From contig JAVSML010001163.1 in assembly GCA_038503035.1 (NCBI GenBank), positions 124,001 to 188,000 of the forward strand: DNA of 64,000 nucleotides. The letters run 5' to 3'. Below the pieces are notes generated by a model. The model ran no database searches. It had not been told where the DNA came from and was given only the letters and a program-made list of their open reading frames with translations. The position numbers and the translations under genes were made by a program. Shown piece by piece: positions 35,763-47,924 of the stretch (position 1 is the stretch's first letter; the number at the start of each line of letters is the position of its first letter). Origin of the DNA: Crocodylus rhombifer. Taxonomy: Eukaryota > Chordata > Crocodylia > Crocodylidae.

Positions 35763-36933
35763 CTCCGAAATGTCAGTATGAAGCGTTCCATGCACAGGCA
35801 GAGGTCTACTTTAATCGCCATCCATCATCCTTATCCTTCTTTGTCCAATAATGCACTATTTTTTTGGTCTCTGTGATAAACACTAATTAAAACAGGGAGG
35901 TGGCCTTTTTAGCTGCTAGACTATGAATGGCAGACGCAAGAGAAACGAGGAATAAGCATTGCTTCAAATGAGGCCCTTGCATGCTGTCACAGCATACTTG
36001 GCCCGGTGTCATCAGCCGGTCACTAACCACTGGACAGCAGCTGGATCTTTGTAAGAGCCAAAGGGATTTGCACTGAACAGAGATATTGAAAAAAGTGCAA
36101 GGAATGCTGTACCGAGGACACGGCAGATTATGTGCAGGACTCACATCCGCACTGGCTATTAAACCTCTGGACTCTGAAGTCTGCTGCATTTATTCCAGTG
36201 CCTGAGTTTTACAAGATGTACAGCCCACTTTCCCGAATTTGAACTGTTGGCCCGAGCTGAAAAATTGGTTCCAGGTCAGAGCCAGGCAACATCCTGGTAA
36301 GAGGGTGTAACATGACCCCACCTAGCACCACGGGAACACGGCGGTGCCGCTTCCAGTTCAGGAGTCCAGCAGCCACGGGTCTGTGCTTACATGGTGACTC
36401 ACATGTCTGAGACGCAATTTCCTCATGAAGGATAATTAATCATGCATGAGTTTTTTTCTTTGGTAGCCAGCTAGGATCAATAGAAAAGCATTCAACTGGC
36501 TTCAACCAGTCATGCTAGAAGAACCTGGAGAATATTAAAGCTTTCCAACCCGTCGGCTCTTGCAAGCTCAGAACGAGTCCCCACTTTCCCCCAGGGCAAG
36601 GGACACTAGAAGTGGGATTTTCATGAGAGCTGACTGGCCAGTTTCTTAGCGTAGCTCTTAGCTGCTAATGTTGCTTTGCTGCCTCTTTAGGTGTCTAAAT
36701 ACTAAAGTTGCTTAGAAAAACCAAGCCTCGTTCACCTTCAGTGAACTTCCTTTGCTAAAATACTTGCATTACTTTTGAAATCCCACTGCAAATCCTTCTG
36801 AGCACCTTTGCCCTACAACCCCAGAGCAGGTAGCAGTCTTCACCATGCCTGAGATCAGCAAAACTTCCACCCCAGTTCCTCAAACAATCCCACTTGCCAT
36901 AGCAAAATTATTTAGAAAAGATACACTCTAAAT
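35761..36933. other. No gene recognised
   Basis: One 100-codon minus ORF (36189-35887) without motif support. No repeat identified until the hAT end at 36934. Confidence 0.45.
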
Positions 36934-36954
36934 CAGTAATTCTCAACCAGGGTG
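36934..36954 (+). mobile_element. hAT-type left end, interrupted by CR1
   Basis: CAGTAATTCTCAACCAGGGTG is the common hAT (Charlie-like) terminus, also seen at 53016. It is preceded by CTCTAAAT, which fits the NTCTANAN target preference. The continuation (GATGCCATGGCAGAGATGG) appears only after the CR1, at 37181 on. Confidence 0.6.
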
Positions 36955-36957
36955 ATT

Positions 36958-37180
36958 CTCAACTTAGGCTAGATATGAGGAAAAACTTCACGGTGAGGGT
37001 GGCCAAAATTTGGAATGGGCTCCCAAGGGAGGTGGGTTCCCCTACCTTGGGGGTCTTTAAGAGAAGGCTGGATAGGCATCTGGCTGGGGTCATCTGACCC
37101 AGTGCTCTTCCCTGCCCAGGCAGGGGGTCAGACTTGATGATCTGTTGAGGTCCCTTTTGCCCCTAGCGTCTATGAATCTA
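36958..37180 (+). mobile_element. CR1 LINE 3' end nested in a hAT element
   Basis: GGCTAGATATGAGGAAAAAC, TGGCCAAAATTTGGAATGGG, GGATAGGCATCTGGCTGGGG, GACTTGATGATCTGTTGAGG, then one TATGAATC unit. A well-preserved CR1 3' region of about 220 bp, less decayed than the copies at 4 and 20 kb. Confidence 0.92.
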
Positions 37181-38694
37181 GGATGCCATGGCAGAGATGG
37201 CTAATGCCAAGATCCTGCTAAGGTTAATAGGAGCTTAAACCCTCTGCAAATCCGGCTGCAAGCACCTACATAACATAAGTCATTGTGGAAAGGGGATACA
37301 AGGAAAAATACTTAGAATGGTCATCCTTGTGGTTTCTAAATGTAATCCTTCCTAAAAGGGAAAAGAAGGCTCATGTCTCATTTTAGCATTAGAGAAATAT
37401 TTAGCAAGAGGAAATGTACACTTAGCCCCAAGAGCACATCTATTATTTGTAAACAGCACTAGCCTCAGTGTTTCAGATGACCAAATGTAGCCAATGCTCT
37501 AGCCTGCTAAACTCCAAAAAATCCATCATCTACAGTGGATGCCTGACACGGACACTCCCAGGATTGTAGCTGTACTGATGTTAGTGGTGCTGACAGAGAG
37601 GATGCAGAAGTTGGGAGAAGTCCAAACTTATGTTGCCCTACTGGACTCTGGTGTTTCATCTGCTCCTCATGTCCTGCACCGCTGGTCTTGTAGCCAGACT
37701 TCCTCATCTTCCTTTCTGAGAGAAGCTCTACAGGATTCAGCTTCTCTCTCTCCTCCCCTCCCCTCAGTTGCATTCATTAACACCTATGTGCTTAGTAAGG
37801 ACATGCCAACTCCATTTTTTCCCCCAACTTCCTTTTGGTCACATAAGTAATGTATATAGAAATGGTGAATCACATTCACTTGGGGTGGGACCAGCTCAGC
37901 ACCAGCAGATCAATAGGGTGTTGCATTTGACTTTGCACCTCTTGAGGTTGTCCCACTTCAGAGTTTGGAAAAAGATCATAGACTCAGGGTTCAAAAGATT
38001 AATATAATCAGGACTGGACAAATCTAAAATCTAGAGCACCTTCTTTGCAAAAAAAAGAGGCTAGCAGGGACTTGTCTGCCTATTCATAGGGCACAAAGTA
38101 ACATTCTTTTAAAGAAATGCTCAAATAACGTAGGTGGCAGGACTTTCAATGGGAACAAGTAGTTCGAGTTACTTATACTTAAATCCACACTGAGACTTAG
38201 GTGCTGCACTTGTAGATGCCTGCTCCCTGCAGGAAAATCCACAGCTCCAAGCTAAGCAGCTCGGCTACTTCTCCAAGGGATGGAGAGAGGCAGGGGCTTC
38301 AGGAAAGGATTCTCCAAGACAATATACTGCAGTGCCCTGCCTAGGCCCTTCCTTCCAGAAAGGGTGCAGAGATCAGTTCTTACTGCTTACAACCCTGAAG
38401 GAGGATGTGAGAGACATGGGTCCCATACACTACCCCACAGAAGATTGTATACAAGCATCTAGGCCCTGGATTATATGCCAATGAACCATCTGGTATAAAC
38501 AGGGACTGAAACAGATCTTCCTATACCCAGGGGAGTAACCTCATACCTAGGCTGAGGAGGATGGGGATCGTACTCATGCCCTATCTCTGGCCCCATTACT
38601 CTTTAATTAGTCTATGCAAAGAGGAACAGGAGGGAGTAAAATCTCCCCTATATCAGCCTGGCCACTAGACTGTTCCCATGGGAGGTGGAAAATG
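37181..38694. other. hAT remnant, then unrecognised sequence
   Basis: The first few tens of bases (GGATGCCATGGCAGAGATGG) continue the interrupted hAT element. Beyond that only short ORFs without domains (37507-37850). Confidence 0.4.
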
Positions 38695-38775
38695 CAGGTT
38701 TCAATCCCTTCAGACAGAAGAGGGAATTGAACCTGGGTCTGTCCAGCATTATAGGAGTGCTTGCACCCCAAGCTC
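38695..38775 (-). mobile_element. tRNA-derived SINE head, antisense
   Basis: GGGAATTGAACCTGGGTCTG (antisense B box) followed by TCCAGCATTATAGGAGTGCT, the antisense head of a CORE-SINE-like element. A short CAG/AGC run (38776-38790) adjoins it. Confidence 0.55.
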
Positions 38776-38790
38776 CAGCAGCAGCAGCAA

Positions 38791-41700
38791 CGCCTCCACC
38801 AGTGTTGCGTGCAGGTCCGAACCACCTACAGGGTCAAGGCCCTGACTAGACCTCAAAGAGACGGAGCTACTCCGCTCGGTCTTTGTTTGCAGGCAAAGCA
38901 GCAGGATTTTAAGCATCTGACAAATGTCGTCGTAGTCAAAGCAAGCATCTCAGCAAGGTGTCCAGGGTTAGGTGGCAGCTGAGTGGGCATTGTGAGCATT
39001 GCAGTGTGGGACTTAGGCTCTTCCAGATTTTTGTGGATCTACTCCTTCGGTCCGTGTGGAAATTTTACCTACAAGATTACAACTTTAACGACTCTGAGCT
39101 CTCTTGAATGCATATGTGAACTGCTCCTGACCAAGAGGTAAGGGAAACAAGGAAGTGGTCAGGAACTGGGGCTGGGTGTGTTCGTTGTTATTTAAGGTGC
39201 TACCTAAGCCAATAGGCATGCTTTTTCCTGTTCCAGATAAACAGATACAATCAAATAAGGTCAGCGGTGGAGTTGGTTACATCCACATTTCCTATATAAT
39301 ATATGTATATGTATGCATGCATTGCTATAGAAGACAGTCCTGTCCAAAACATTTTCAAAGTGCAGTACATTCGGTCTACAACTTCTCCTCTGTTTGGTCA
39401 GGATATTGGCTACGTAAGTCTCAGAGACATGCATTGTAGACAAGAGAGATTCACAGGGCAAGTCAGAGAGCAGAACCTGTGCATTATGGTATTTCAAGCG
39501 TGATAGTGAGCTATCCACAATACGGTGAAAGGTCCCGTATGGCAACTTATTTAGCATCAAAGCTGGGAGTTTTGCTGACCTGGTATAATACAGTACTCCA
39601 ATATAGCAAGGATGAAAGGGACATTTGTGGTTATGGAAAAGAGCACATAAGGGTTAGCTACTTTCTAGGTCCCTTGATCACTGGTGCAGAGCAATGATCT
39701 TCAATTTAATGCAATAGGCTCAAGTAATATAGACAGAGTTGATTATTGCTTGGGTTTAGCAACAAGAAATACCTAGTCACAATCCTTTCCAATCTCCTAG
39801 CAATACAAGCTTTATACAGAGCACAAGCTATTCAAGGTAAATAAGCTCACTTTTACCATCCCGCATTTTTAGTCTTAAATTAACATGATATTACCCAGAT
39901 GCATGAAAATTGATAACACAGGGTCTTATTCCAGAAGAAGCCCCATCCGCCTCTCTTTACATACCCTTAAATCCTGCTGACATCAATAGGAGCCTCTAAT
40001 GTGCAGGGGATGCTGATTGCACTAGATATTACAGATGCAATGAATCAGAACCCTCTAAAAGCCAATTAAGATAAATTCCAGCTGCAAGTCATTTATCCAA
40101 CCAGTTACTGGCTTAGTCACATTCGTTTAAAAGGGCAGGGCAAGGGAAAACAATGTTTGTGCCCTTAATTGCTTCCTTAAAGATGGCTCCTGTTTAAGGA
40201 AGGATGTGTGCTTTGAGTTTCATGATTTTGTTGTGGTTGCCTCAGAAGCTGAGAGCAAGTAAGCAAAAGGCTGAACCCTGGGCTTCAGTTTTGCTCGCGC
40301 CAGCATAAGAGAGTAGATATTGTCTTTTAGGAACACCTAACGGTGAGGCAGTCTGAGTCCTGCTTCAGAGTCCAGTCCTGGAAAGCCTTATGTCTAGGAT
40401 CAGTTTTACAATGACTGAGCTGTTCTTTTGATTATAATACCACTACTTACACCTTGCCTACTTTACACGCTGCGAGTCTCTGCTGGACTGGAGCCTAATT
40501 TTGTTGCATTGCACTTGTGCTTTTGGGGGTTGGTTGCAAATACCTGCGTATTGACCAAACTGCCTGTGTGGGAAAACTTGGGGAGAGTAGCTAGCAAAAT
40601 TTAGTGCCCTGTATTTGATCTGTCAGTACCTTAACTATACACCATTATATAACCTACAGAAGAAGGTCACTAATGAAAGACAAATCCTAAACAGATTTTT
40701 CTTGAAGAGGTGTGCAATTAAAACCATCAGTTTGACTTATTCCTCCAGACAGAATCTTCTTTTTCGACGAAAGGCACTTCATCACATGTAGAAACTTCCT
40801 TTTTAAAATCTGACCCCCCGCTTCAGAGTCAAACCCACATCTTGTAAAGTATTTCTAATGGATTCTTTCTGGTTCAAGGATTTCAAAACATACATGGCCA
40901 CTTTCCAAACCTCCTTTGAAGGACATCAGATAAGCCTTCGTTCTCATCATCTGCTAATTCTTTCCCTTGCCAAAGAGAGAAATAGATCATGGTGGCCCAG
41001 GAATTATGAAACTTGAACTGAATGATTTCCTAGTGGTAATTCAGTAGATCTCAGAGGTAAAATTAAACACTATTTTCTCTTGTCTATAGCACTGGCTGTA
41101 GTACATCGAATAACAGAAGGATAAGCAGCGAAGCATTCTTTAATTTGGGAGTGATAGCAACTAGCTTAGGTCTTGAGCCAGCAAAGCGTTTATGTACCAG
41201 TATCAATGTCTGACTATTGTTTTCCGAGTTGGCACTGAAAGCAGCATGAGTTCCTCAAATGCAATCCCCACAACAGCTTTTATCTGAACAAAAAGTATTC
41301 AATGGTTTCCAGACCAAATACGTAGACCAGGGAATAAGGGGATTTGGTATCAAGTTTAATTGTCGTTATGCAAATACATTAAAACAATCCCCGATTTTAA
41401 GAGGTCTGCCTTGTAGGCTCATTGTGGTACCACCGAGTACCCTCCGACATCTGTGTAAACAAAATGGACCTCGTTGGGGAAAGAGTCCAGCAAGCGATTG
41501 AGTTTCAAAAATAATGGACTTCAGTTAATGAAGTCTCCATGTTGCGCTGTTATGTTAGCAATTATCACAGAGGAAGTTTGTCTGGGATTACACCCAGGGC
41601 TCCCAAAGCTAGGTTTGTAAACAGTATGGAAGTGGACTTTCCTGTTGGTGATAGAAAGATTGACAATGAACAGCAGCCTTTTGTGCAACAATGACAAGTG

Positions 41701-42940
41701 GAATTGTTCTGCGGTTTTGCCAACTGAGCAGTGCGATTAGATTGTGGGTTTGCAAGAGGCTGGATTCTGGATTGATTGATATATGGTCAAAAACCAAAGG
41801 AATTTCTGTCTGGGAGCAAAATAGAACAATTGGAGTCTTGCACTTGGGCCGTTTAGAGCAGCCGTTAATATATTTTGGTGTCCTCAGCACTAAGAGCTCT
41901 TCCCTTTTTTACAAACATGTCAGACCTGGTCCCAAGCTCATTAGTCTTGATTTAGATTTTTCTAGTAATGACGCTTGCAGGGTCCTGGGAAGCCTAGGAC
42001 AGAGGTGTGTTACTAAGCCATTTTTTAGTTGATTCATGAGAATTGTTTTCTCTACTTGGATAAGGAAATTGAGAACTGTCTTTACGTTCTGTAGAGCCCT
42101 AAAACCTCCCGCGTCCTCTCTTGTGCTAAAGAAGGTTGAAGTCCATGGATAAACCTATGGGTATAGTCCTGATTTTGGAAATCAATAATCTCTTTTGCTA
42201 CGGGGTCGATCCCACCCAGATTGACTTGGGTGAGAAAGGAACAACCAGCCAGCCGCACTTCTTTACATCATCCTCGATGTAAAAAAGGATTCATTTAGGG
42301 TGGATTTCTATACTTACCTCTTTAGAGCTTGCTCGTTCACCCATTTAGAAAAGCCACAAGTAATGTGCCCGTTGTTCATGAGCTCATACATAGAGAAACA
42401 ATTTTTGTTCGTTTTAACAGGAAAAGGTATGTAAAGGAGCCAATGTCTAGAAATCCAAGTTAGAAAAAAATCAGGTAAGTCCAAACTTCTAACAGAGAGA
42501 AAGATTAACTAAACTGGATTTTTTTAAAAATGCGAATGTACCCAGTAGCTTCCAGAAGAGACCCAAAAAAAAAAAAAATTAAAATGTTCCATCATCTTAT
42601 TAGGAAACTAAGTTAGATCAAGGTGACCAAAACAAACTTTATACATAAATGCTCTTTTATATATCAAATAAATAATCCAGGAAAATACCACCGTGGAAAA
42701 GGATCCTGGAGAAAAGTAAATGGTGTTTCCATTCCTCCCAGCTAATGCTGCCGAGCTGTAGAGCAGACAAATAAAGGAAGTGAGTTCTGTTCACAGATTA
42801 AAATGAAAAGATCTCCACTCAAAATGAGATCCAGCTTCTTGTTTCCTTATATTTCCAATTGCTGGCATGGCCGTTGATCAGAACGAACACTATCAGGAAA
42901 ACAGAAATTAGACAACAATGTCCTGGACTAAATCAGGGGT
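38791..42940. other. No gene recognised
   Basis: Long low-repeat stretch. Short ORFs only; the best, 41691-42032 (113 codons), has no known domain. At 41665-41700 two ACAATG (SOX-like) words lie close together. An A13 run is at about 42567. Confidence 0.4.
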
Positions 42941-43100
42941 GCAGGTTGTAGCTGTGTTGGTCTAAGGACACAGGCAGACGAGGTTCTTTGGGTGAATCTG
43001 ATATCGTTTATTAGACCAGCTTAAATAGTTGGAAAACAATTATTAAGCAAGCTTTGGGGTTCAAAAACCTTTCGTCAGGCTAAGGAAGTTTCTGCAGTTG
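42941..43100 (-). mobile_element. Penelope-like repeat, third copy
   Basis: Minus-strand copy: GCAGGTTGTAGCTGTGTTGG at the left, then the GGTTCTTTGGGTGAATCTGA and TTTATTAGACCAGC segments. The core reads CTGACGA, then an AAGG...AACC stem, then CAAAG. The CUGANGA box is kept while GAAA has become CAAA. It lies 470 bp upstream of the promoter-like block at 43.57 kb. Confidence 0.6.
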
Positions 43101-43570
43101 GTGTGTGCTCTTCCTGGATGGAAGACTAAATCCACTGGATGGACTAGATCACTAATTTTGTGATAGACTCTGAAACCTCTTTTTTGGCTGTTCTTCCCAG
43201 GAGAAAGGGTAAATTATGTGTAATGTGTTTTTCCTTCACTCAAAGTCTTGACAGCCTCTCTCCATCTCCAGACTGAGCTGGCTATGGGCTACGCACTACT
43301 TTAATTTGAACTGCCCACTAGCTATCCTGGGCAGACTGAGACACAACATGCTTTGGAGATGACAGTATATTACAGCATATTTATCTAAAGTACTCAGCCT
43401 TGTTTTGTACTGGTAAAATCTGACCAGTCTTTGCAAAGGCTGCGCAGCGAGCATGCTGTGGCTGCTGCTTGCTTTAAGTTTTATCTGCAAGCTCTTTTGA
43501 ATAGAGACGGTCTTTATACACGCACATCAGGGAAAACCAAAGCATTGAACTCGGGGTGCAGTGCAGCCTG

Positions 43571-43665
43571 ATTGGCAGATTGGAGTTATCTCCAGCTGGT
43601 AAGCTCCAGAAGGAACCCTGAAAGGTTAATCTATAAAACTTCTGCCAGTCGGACTTGCGGAGGTC
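43571..43665 (+). promoter_or_regulatory. Promoter-like block: two inverted CCAAT boxes and TATAAAA
   Basis: ATTGG (inverted CCAAT) occurs at 43571-43575 and 43579-43583, and TATAAAA at 43632-43638. This is the usual spacing of CCAAT boxes about 50-60 bp 5' of a TATA box. The predicted start is near 43662, which leaves about a 100-nt leader before the ATG at 43766. All elements sit in the same orientation as the signal-peptide-like ORF. Confidence 0.35.
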
Positions 43666-43765
43666 CAGCATTGAGAAAGGATCACGTCCCAGGCGCAGGA
43701 GACAATAGTGCTGTCCTCTAAACAGCCCGACAGAGACCTACCCTATTTAGAAATCTGTATACCAG

Positions 43766-43942
43766 ATGGCCACATTGCCACTTTTACTGGGATTCCTTTT
43801 CTTTGTACTCCTTGCCCAGCAGTGTGGGACCAGTCTCTCTCTCTTGCAACACCGGGGAAAGAAAACAGCCCAACAGGGAAAAGTACAAAAGACTCGCCTC
43901 GGCTACAGGAAACCGAAACAGCCGACAATCTGCTTTGGTGAA
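43766..43942 (+). CDS. Candidate first coding exon of a small secreted basic protein (unrecognised)
   Basis: Not recognised as any known family. The frame from the ATG has a hydrophobic signal-peptide-like start (MATLPLLLGFLFFVLLAQQC) with small residues (CGTS) near 20-23 as possible cleavage context. A strongly basic segment rich in K, R and Q follows (about residues 30-52), including a GKK and an RKPKQP stretch, then ICFGE. After exactly 59 codons comes GAA|GTGAGTGA, a consensus splice donor in phase 0. Without splicing the frame runs to 44050 (94 aa). About 105-135 bp upstream lie a TATA box and two inverted CCAAT boxes. +4 is G but -3 is C, so the Kozak context is mediocre. Against it: short ORFs with leucine-rich starts arise by chance, and no homologue is known to me. 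Signal peptide, basic mature part and donor are seen; the gene itself is inferred. Confidence 0.3.
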
Positions 43943-45739
43943 GTGAGTGACTTAATCAGAAGCAGAGCAACATATCACCAGTGTCTGCACGGCATAGACA
44001 GAAGTCATTTCCCAGGCCAGGTTATTTCCTTTTACTCCTGGGTGAATTGACTGAATAGATGGGTATAATCACTAGAACTGGTTAAAAAAATGGGGTTTTC
44101 ATCCAAGGAAAATGCCACGCTTCTGACACATGGCTTTATCCGGAGGAAAATCCAAATCTAGGAATTTTGTGTGAAATGAAACTTTCAGAAATATTTCACC
44201 CCGGCGACCCTGAAATGCTTCATTTCAGCTCTACTGTTCTGATGCCTGCATTTATAAACATAAAGTACTTAAACAGCTCACTCGACATGTTTCGATCCGA
44301 TATTTTGGAAACATCCTCACAAACCAGAAAATTGCTGGACAAATTCAAAACACATTCTCCTTCCCTGAAATCAGTGTTTTTCAAAGAAAAATTGTCAAGA
44401 GAGAAGAGTTCTGGCCCGTTCAAATGATGACACTCAGAAAGGTCCTTCCTTTGAAGAATATTAAAAGTTTAGCAACATGAAGTAGTTTGTTCCTAGAACA
44501 ATCCATCTGATGGAGATAAGAGATGGATGGGGGAATATTAGTGAAAGTCTGTATTTTTCAAAAATACCTCCTATATATATATATATTTGCCTCAGACTGT
44601 GAGTATCTAGTTTGAAGTCTCTCCGGTGTCTGAAATACAACATCCAATTTCTTCTTCTCTTTCATCACTCTTCTCAATTTCTTACATTTTTCCACATGAT
44701 TTTAAATTCTTCACACTTATTACTGGAGATGAACGAGTTGGCGCTATGGCTTTTAATACTATGTAGTTGTATCATGTGTGGTACAATCACATGGGGTTAT
44801 TTATGGTATGGTATCTTATAATATGACATACTATGTATGCTAGTTGAGCTACCAGTAGATGGCACTCAAAAATATGCAGTGCTCTTGCATTTTGTAGGAC
44901 TACTGCTACTACTATACATGCAATGCACTGCAAATGGCTTCTTGCGTGTAGCTAATTACAAGGAGCTGTTAATGAGGCAAACATTTTTGAAAGAGATTGT
45001 CTTATGATCAGAATGCTATTGCATGCTTGACCTACTGGTTTTGTGCAATACACTTTCACGTGTAAGAGAGGAATTTGGTTGGGTACTGGGAGAATACAGA
45101 TGGCCTTGTGAGAACATCCATGTCGTCCTAATACCATGTCAGTGCTCTGTGAACATGGCCATATCTCTAGACTAGAGGAAGGTCAGAATGGCCTCTATTG
45201 TCATGGCCTTCCATTTTCATGAACAGCAGTCAGCCATGCTTAGTAAGCAGTCCTTGTCTCAGTTATAAATCTGGCAAAATATGCATATTAAGTCAGCAAC
45301 ATATAGAGAGACTGCAGTTTGCCCTGCCACATACATTTTAAAAACCCCAGTCTTGTACCCCTGTAACAATCCTTTGTATATTCTGATCATCTGCCCTATT
45401 TGCAAAATGGCCACAATCCATTGTAGTCTATGTAGTCTTGACAGCTGACCGCAACTCCCATTTGCCGATCGAATACTAACTGTATGGGACCAGCCTACAT
45501 TTTCAGTTCTGGTTTCAGTTCTACGTCCAGAGAACAGCAAGTTCTGATTCAAAGAGGTTCCTTTCCATGCAGGCTCAGTAGTGATCCTTCCACAGAAAAG
45601 CAAATAGTCTTGAGCAGATAATTTTCTGTGGAGGGAATAAAGCTATTTTGTGAAATTGCTTTTTGGGGGCCTCTGGTAAAGGATCTGATGATCCAAGGCC
45701 AGTTCTAACTGGACACAGCTGTCCAAAAGGCAAAAGCCA
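43943..45739. other. Putative intron or intergenic sequence after the 43.9 kb donor
   Basis: AT-rich, with short ORFs lacking motifs (44167-44427, 45259-45603 minus). No acceptor-exon-donor unit stood out before 47.56 kb. Confidence 0.4.
44575..44587. repeat. Short (TA)n run
   Basis: TATATATATATAT embedded in AT-rich sequence. Confidence 0.8.
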
Positions 45740-46285
45740 CTACCAGAATAGGCACACACAGGTGTGAACTAGAGACACCGCCACAAGAGCAGGGGCACGC
45801 ATTTGCAGCAGCACAAATATTTTGCTGCAGTGCACGCCCCTGCTCATGCAGTTTGCAGTGGGACACATTGTCCGGCTGCTCCATGTGCTGCAGGGGGGCT
45901 GGCTGGAGCGGCACGTGGAGACAGAGGAGCAGGCAGCCTCAGCACGGGGGCTCTGCAGCGTGCAGAGATGGGGGAGCAGGCATCCCATGGCTGCCTACTC
46001 CCCGGCTGGCTGGGGCACTGTGCCCCAGCCTGGGGGCTCTGCGAAGACCAGGGAGCAGGCAGCCCTAGGTCCAGCACACGTCACTTTTGTGTGCTTTGCA
46101 AAACCCTTTTTTAGAGTGTTTTGTGGATTTTTTTGCTACCAGAAAATGTCAGTAGCAAATTTTGCTCCAGCACTGCAAATCAGCAGTGCAGCACACAGTT
46201 TAACGTGCAACACGTGCAGTTCGTGGTGCCACAGTGAGGTTTGTGGTGCCACAAACTGCATGTGCCTACATGTCTGGATCCAGCC
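45740..46285. repeat. GC-rich repeat-like block A
   Basis: Abrupt GC- and CpG-rich segment bounded by CAC/GTG-rich ends. The right end has a direct duplication of GTGGTGCCACA and a tail ACTGCATGTGCCTACATGTC. It yields several overlapping open frames on both strands (up to 194 codons), none with a recognisable domain. I read it as a non-autonomous transposon, family not named. Confidence 0.35.
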
Positions 46286-47563
46286 AAGAAGTCTAGCAAA
46301 GCTATTTGCTGCTGCCAGATCTCCTGACTCAATCTCGTGCTTCATCCAAAAGTTAAAACAAAGTTCTTTATCTAGCCACGGGCATGGCAGGAGCAGCAGG
46401 AGGTGAATGTCTTCCAAAGAAACCTGCCAACGTGCTTTGGTCCTGACCTGGCAAGTTTATCTCTGAGTTAAATTCAGTCTCAGCAAAGAAAAGAAAAGCA
46501 AAAAAAGAAAAAAACTCTCACATGCAAAACAAATGAGCATATAAACTCTCTTCTTATCCTTTAGATGAATATTTCAGTCTATGGATGAATATTTGGGTTT
46601 CCACCTATCCTTGGCAGCTGTATTTTGAAGGGGAGACAACCAGTGGTATATTCATTTCATGAAGATTCAAAACAGAAGAGATTCGTCTGATTGGCACAAA
46701 AGTCCTTTCAATAAACATCTACCATCTGATTTAACACCTGGTGGACTCTACCCCTGTCAGTACATCTTTGCTTTCCAGGCTTAAAACAAATCTACAGAAG
46801 ACTCTAACACTGTAGGTACATTGTTAAAAATGGGTTTTTTGGTAAGGAACTCAAGTTACTGGAAAAATTCGAAGATTATATTTAAGTATTATAATAAAAT
46901 CCATCCTCCCTTATATTTTTCCATCAAGGCCTGAGCTCATGGCTTTACGTTTCTTTTCAGTTTTTTTCCCTTTACAACCATTAGACAGCTGAAGTGGAGC
47001 TTTGACTGAATGGGGCTAATCCTCTCTAAAATGTTGGAAACAACATGGGTCTGGCAAGGAGTGAACCCCCAAATCCCATATGATCCCTTTGCTCAACACA
47101 GTGTAAATTGGAACAAGGTTTTAGTGCTATGTGAATACTCAGACAGTGCCTTCAAGTGTACAGTTTATGCACCTCACCATTTATTATTTAAGAAGATTGC
47201 AGTCATCAGGGCTCTGACAGCTGTCATATCATCAGCTGTTGCAATGCAAAGACTGAACCTCACAGTCAAGTGTCCATAGGTAAAAAAAAAAAAAATAATA
47301 ATAATTTTCTAACAGCTAATTTTCAAAGCAATATTGAGTACATCATCTTTTTAATGTGCTGTAACTCATCTTCCAACAGCTGAAAAGTGACCAGGAACAT
47401 ATGTGCCCTTACAGTTCTCGCACAGGAAAAACATCAATTCATTTCAACGGTTTTGTCTGCAGAAGGACCGGCGGGTGGGGTATGACTTGACTGTCTATTT
47501 CTAGCCTGGATTTTATTAACCCTTTTTCATGTGGTAATCTATCTGCACCCATTTTGTTTCCAG
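46286..47563. other. No gene recognised
   Basis: An 89-codon ORF (47010-47279) ends TAG immediately before GTAAAA and a 14-A run with AAT repeats. It has no family resemblance and is treated as chance. Confidence 0.4.
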
Positions 47564-47620
47564 ATCAGGAAGCAATCGATCCAATCGTCGGAATTTCTTA
47601 CGAAAACTGGCTATTTATAG
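47564..47620 (+). other. Candidate orphan internal exon (57 nt)
   Basis: A 57-nt segment preceded by a long pyrimidine-rich tract ending TTTGTTTCCAG (with TATTAAC upstream as a possible branch point). It is followed by TATAG|GTAAGT, a perfect donor. Length is a multiple of three. Two of the three forward frames are open (frame 2 contains NRSNRRNFLRKLAIY, frame 3 contains EAIDPIVGISYENWLF). Frame 1 ends in TAG exactly at the donor. No family recognised. It could be an exon of an unannotated gene or lncRNA, or a decoy. Confidence 0.3.
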
Positions 47621-47924
47621 GTAAGTGGCTGCGAGAGCAGGATGTCTATTTACAAACTTATTGCAACGAGCCCGAGCCAGAATGACGACTGAAGAGCTTT
47701 TCTGCCTGCGTGATAAATAAAGATAGCCGATCTCCCTTTTGAAAACACCATCATTTACTAAGAAAAAAACAGAGCCGACTTTGAGTGTGTGCATGTGAGT
47801 GTATTTCTTCTCCTTAAGGGACACAAAATTCTAAAGAAAGGATACAGATGAACAATGCCTTTTCAGCTTGTGTTGGTTTTCAAATTAATATTTTCCCCCT
47901 CTACCTATTTTGCTTTAGGTTTCA

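Noticed and set aside
45822..46406. 194-codon plus ORF with several overlapping frames
   Set aside because: Lies in a GC-rich repeat-like block; multiple frames on both strands are open at once, as expected from composition.
47010..47279. 89-codon ORF ending at TAG|GTAAAA
   Set aside because: The apparent donor follows an in-frame stop and precedes a long A-run; no homology or upstream signals.
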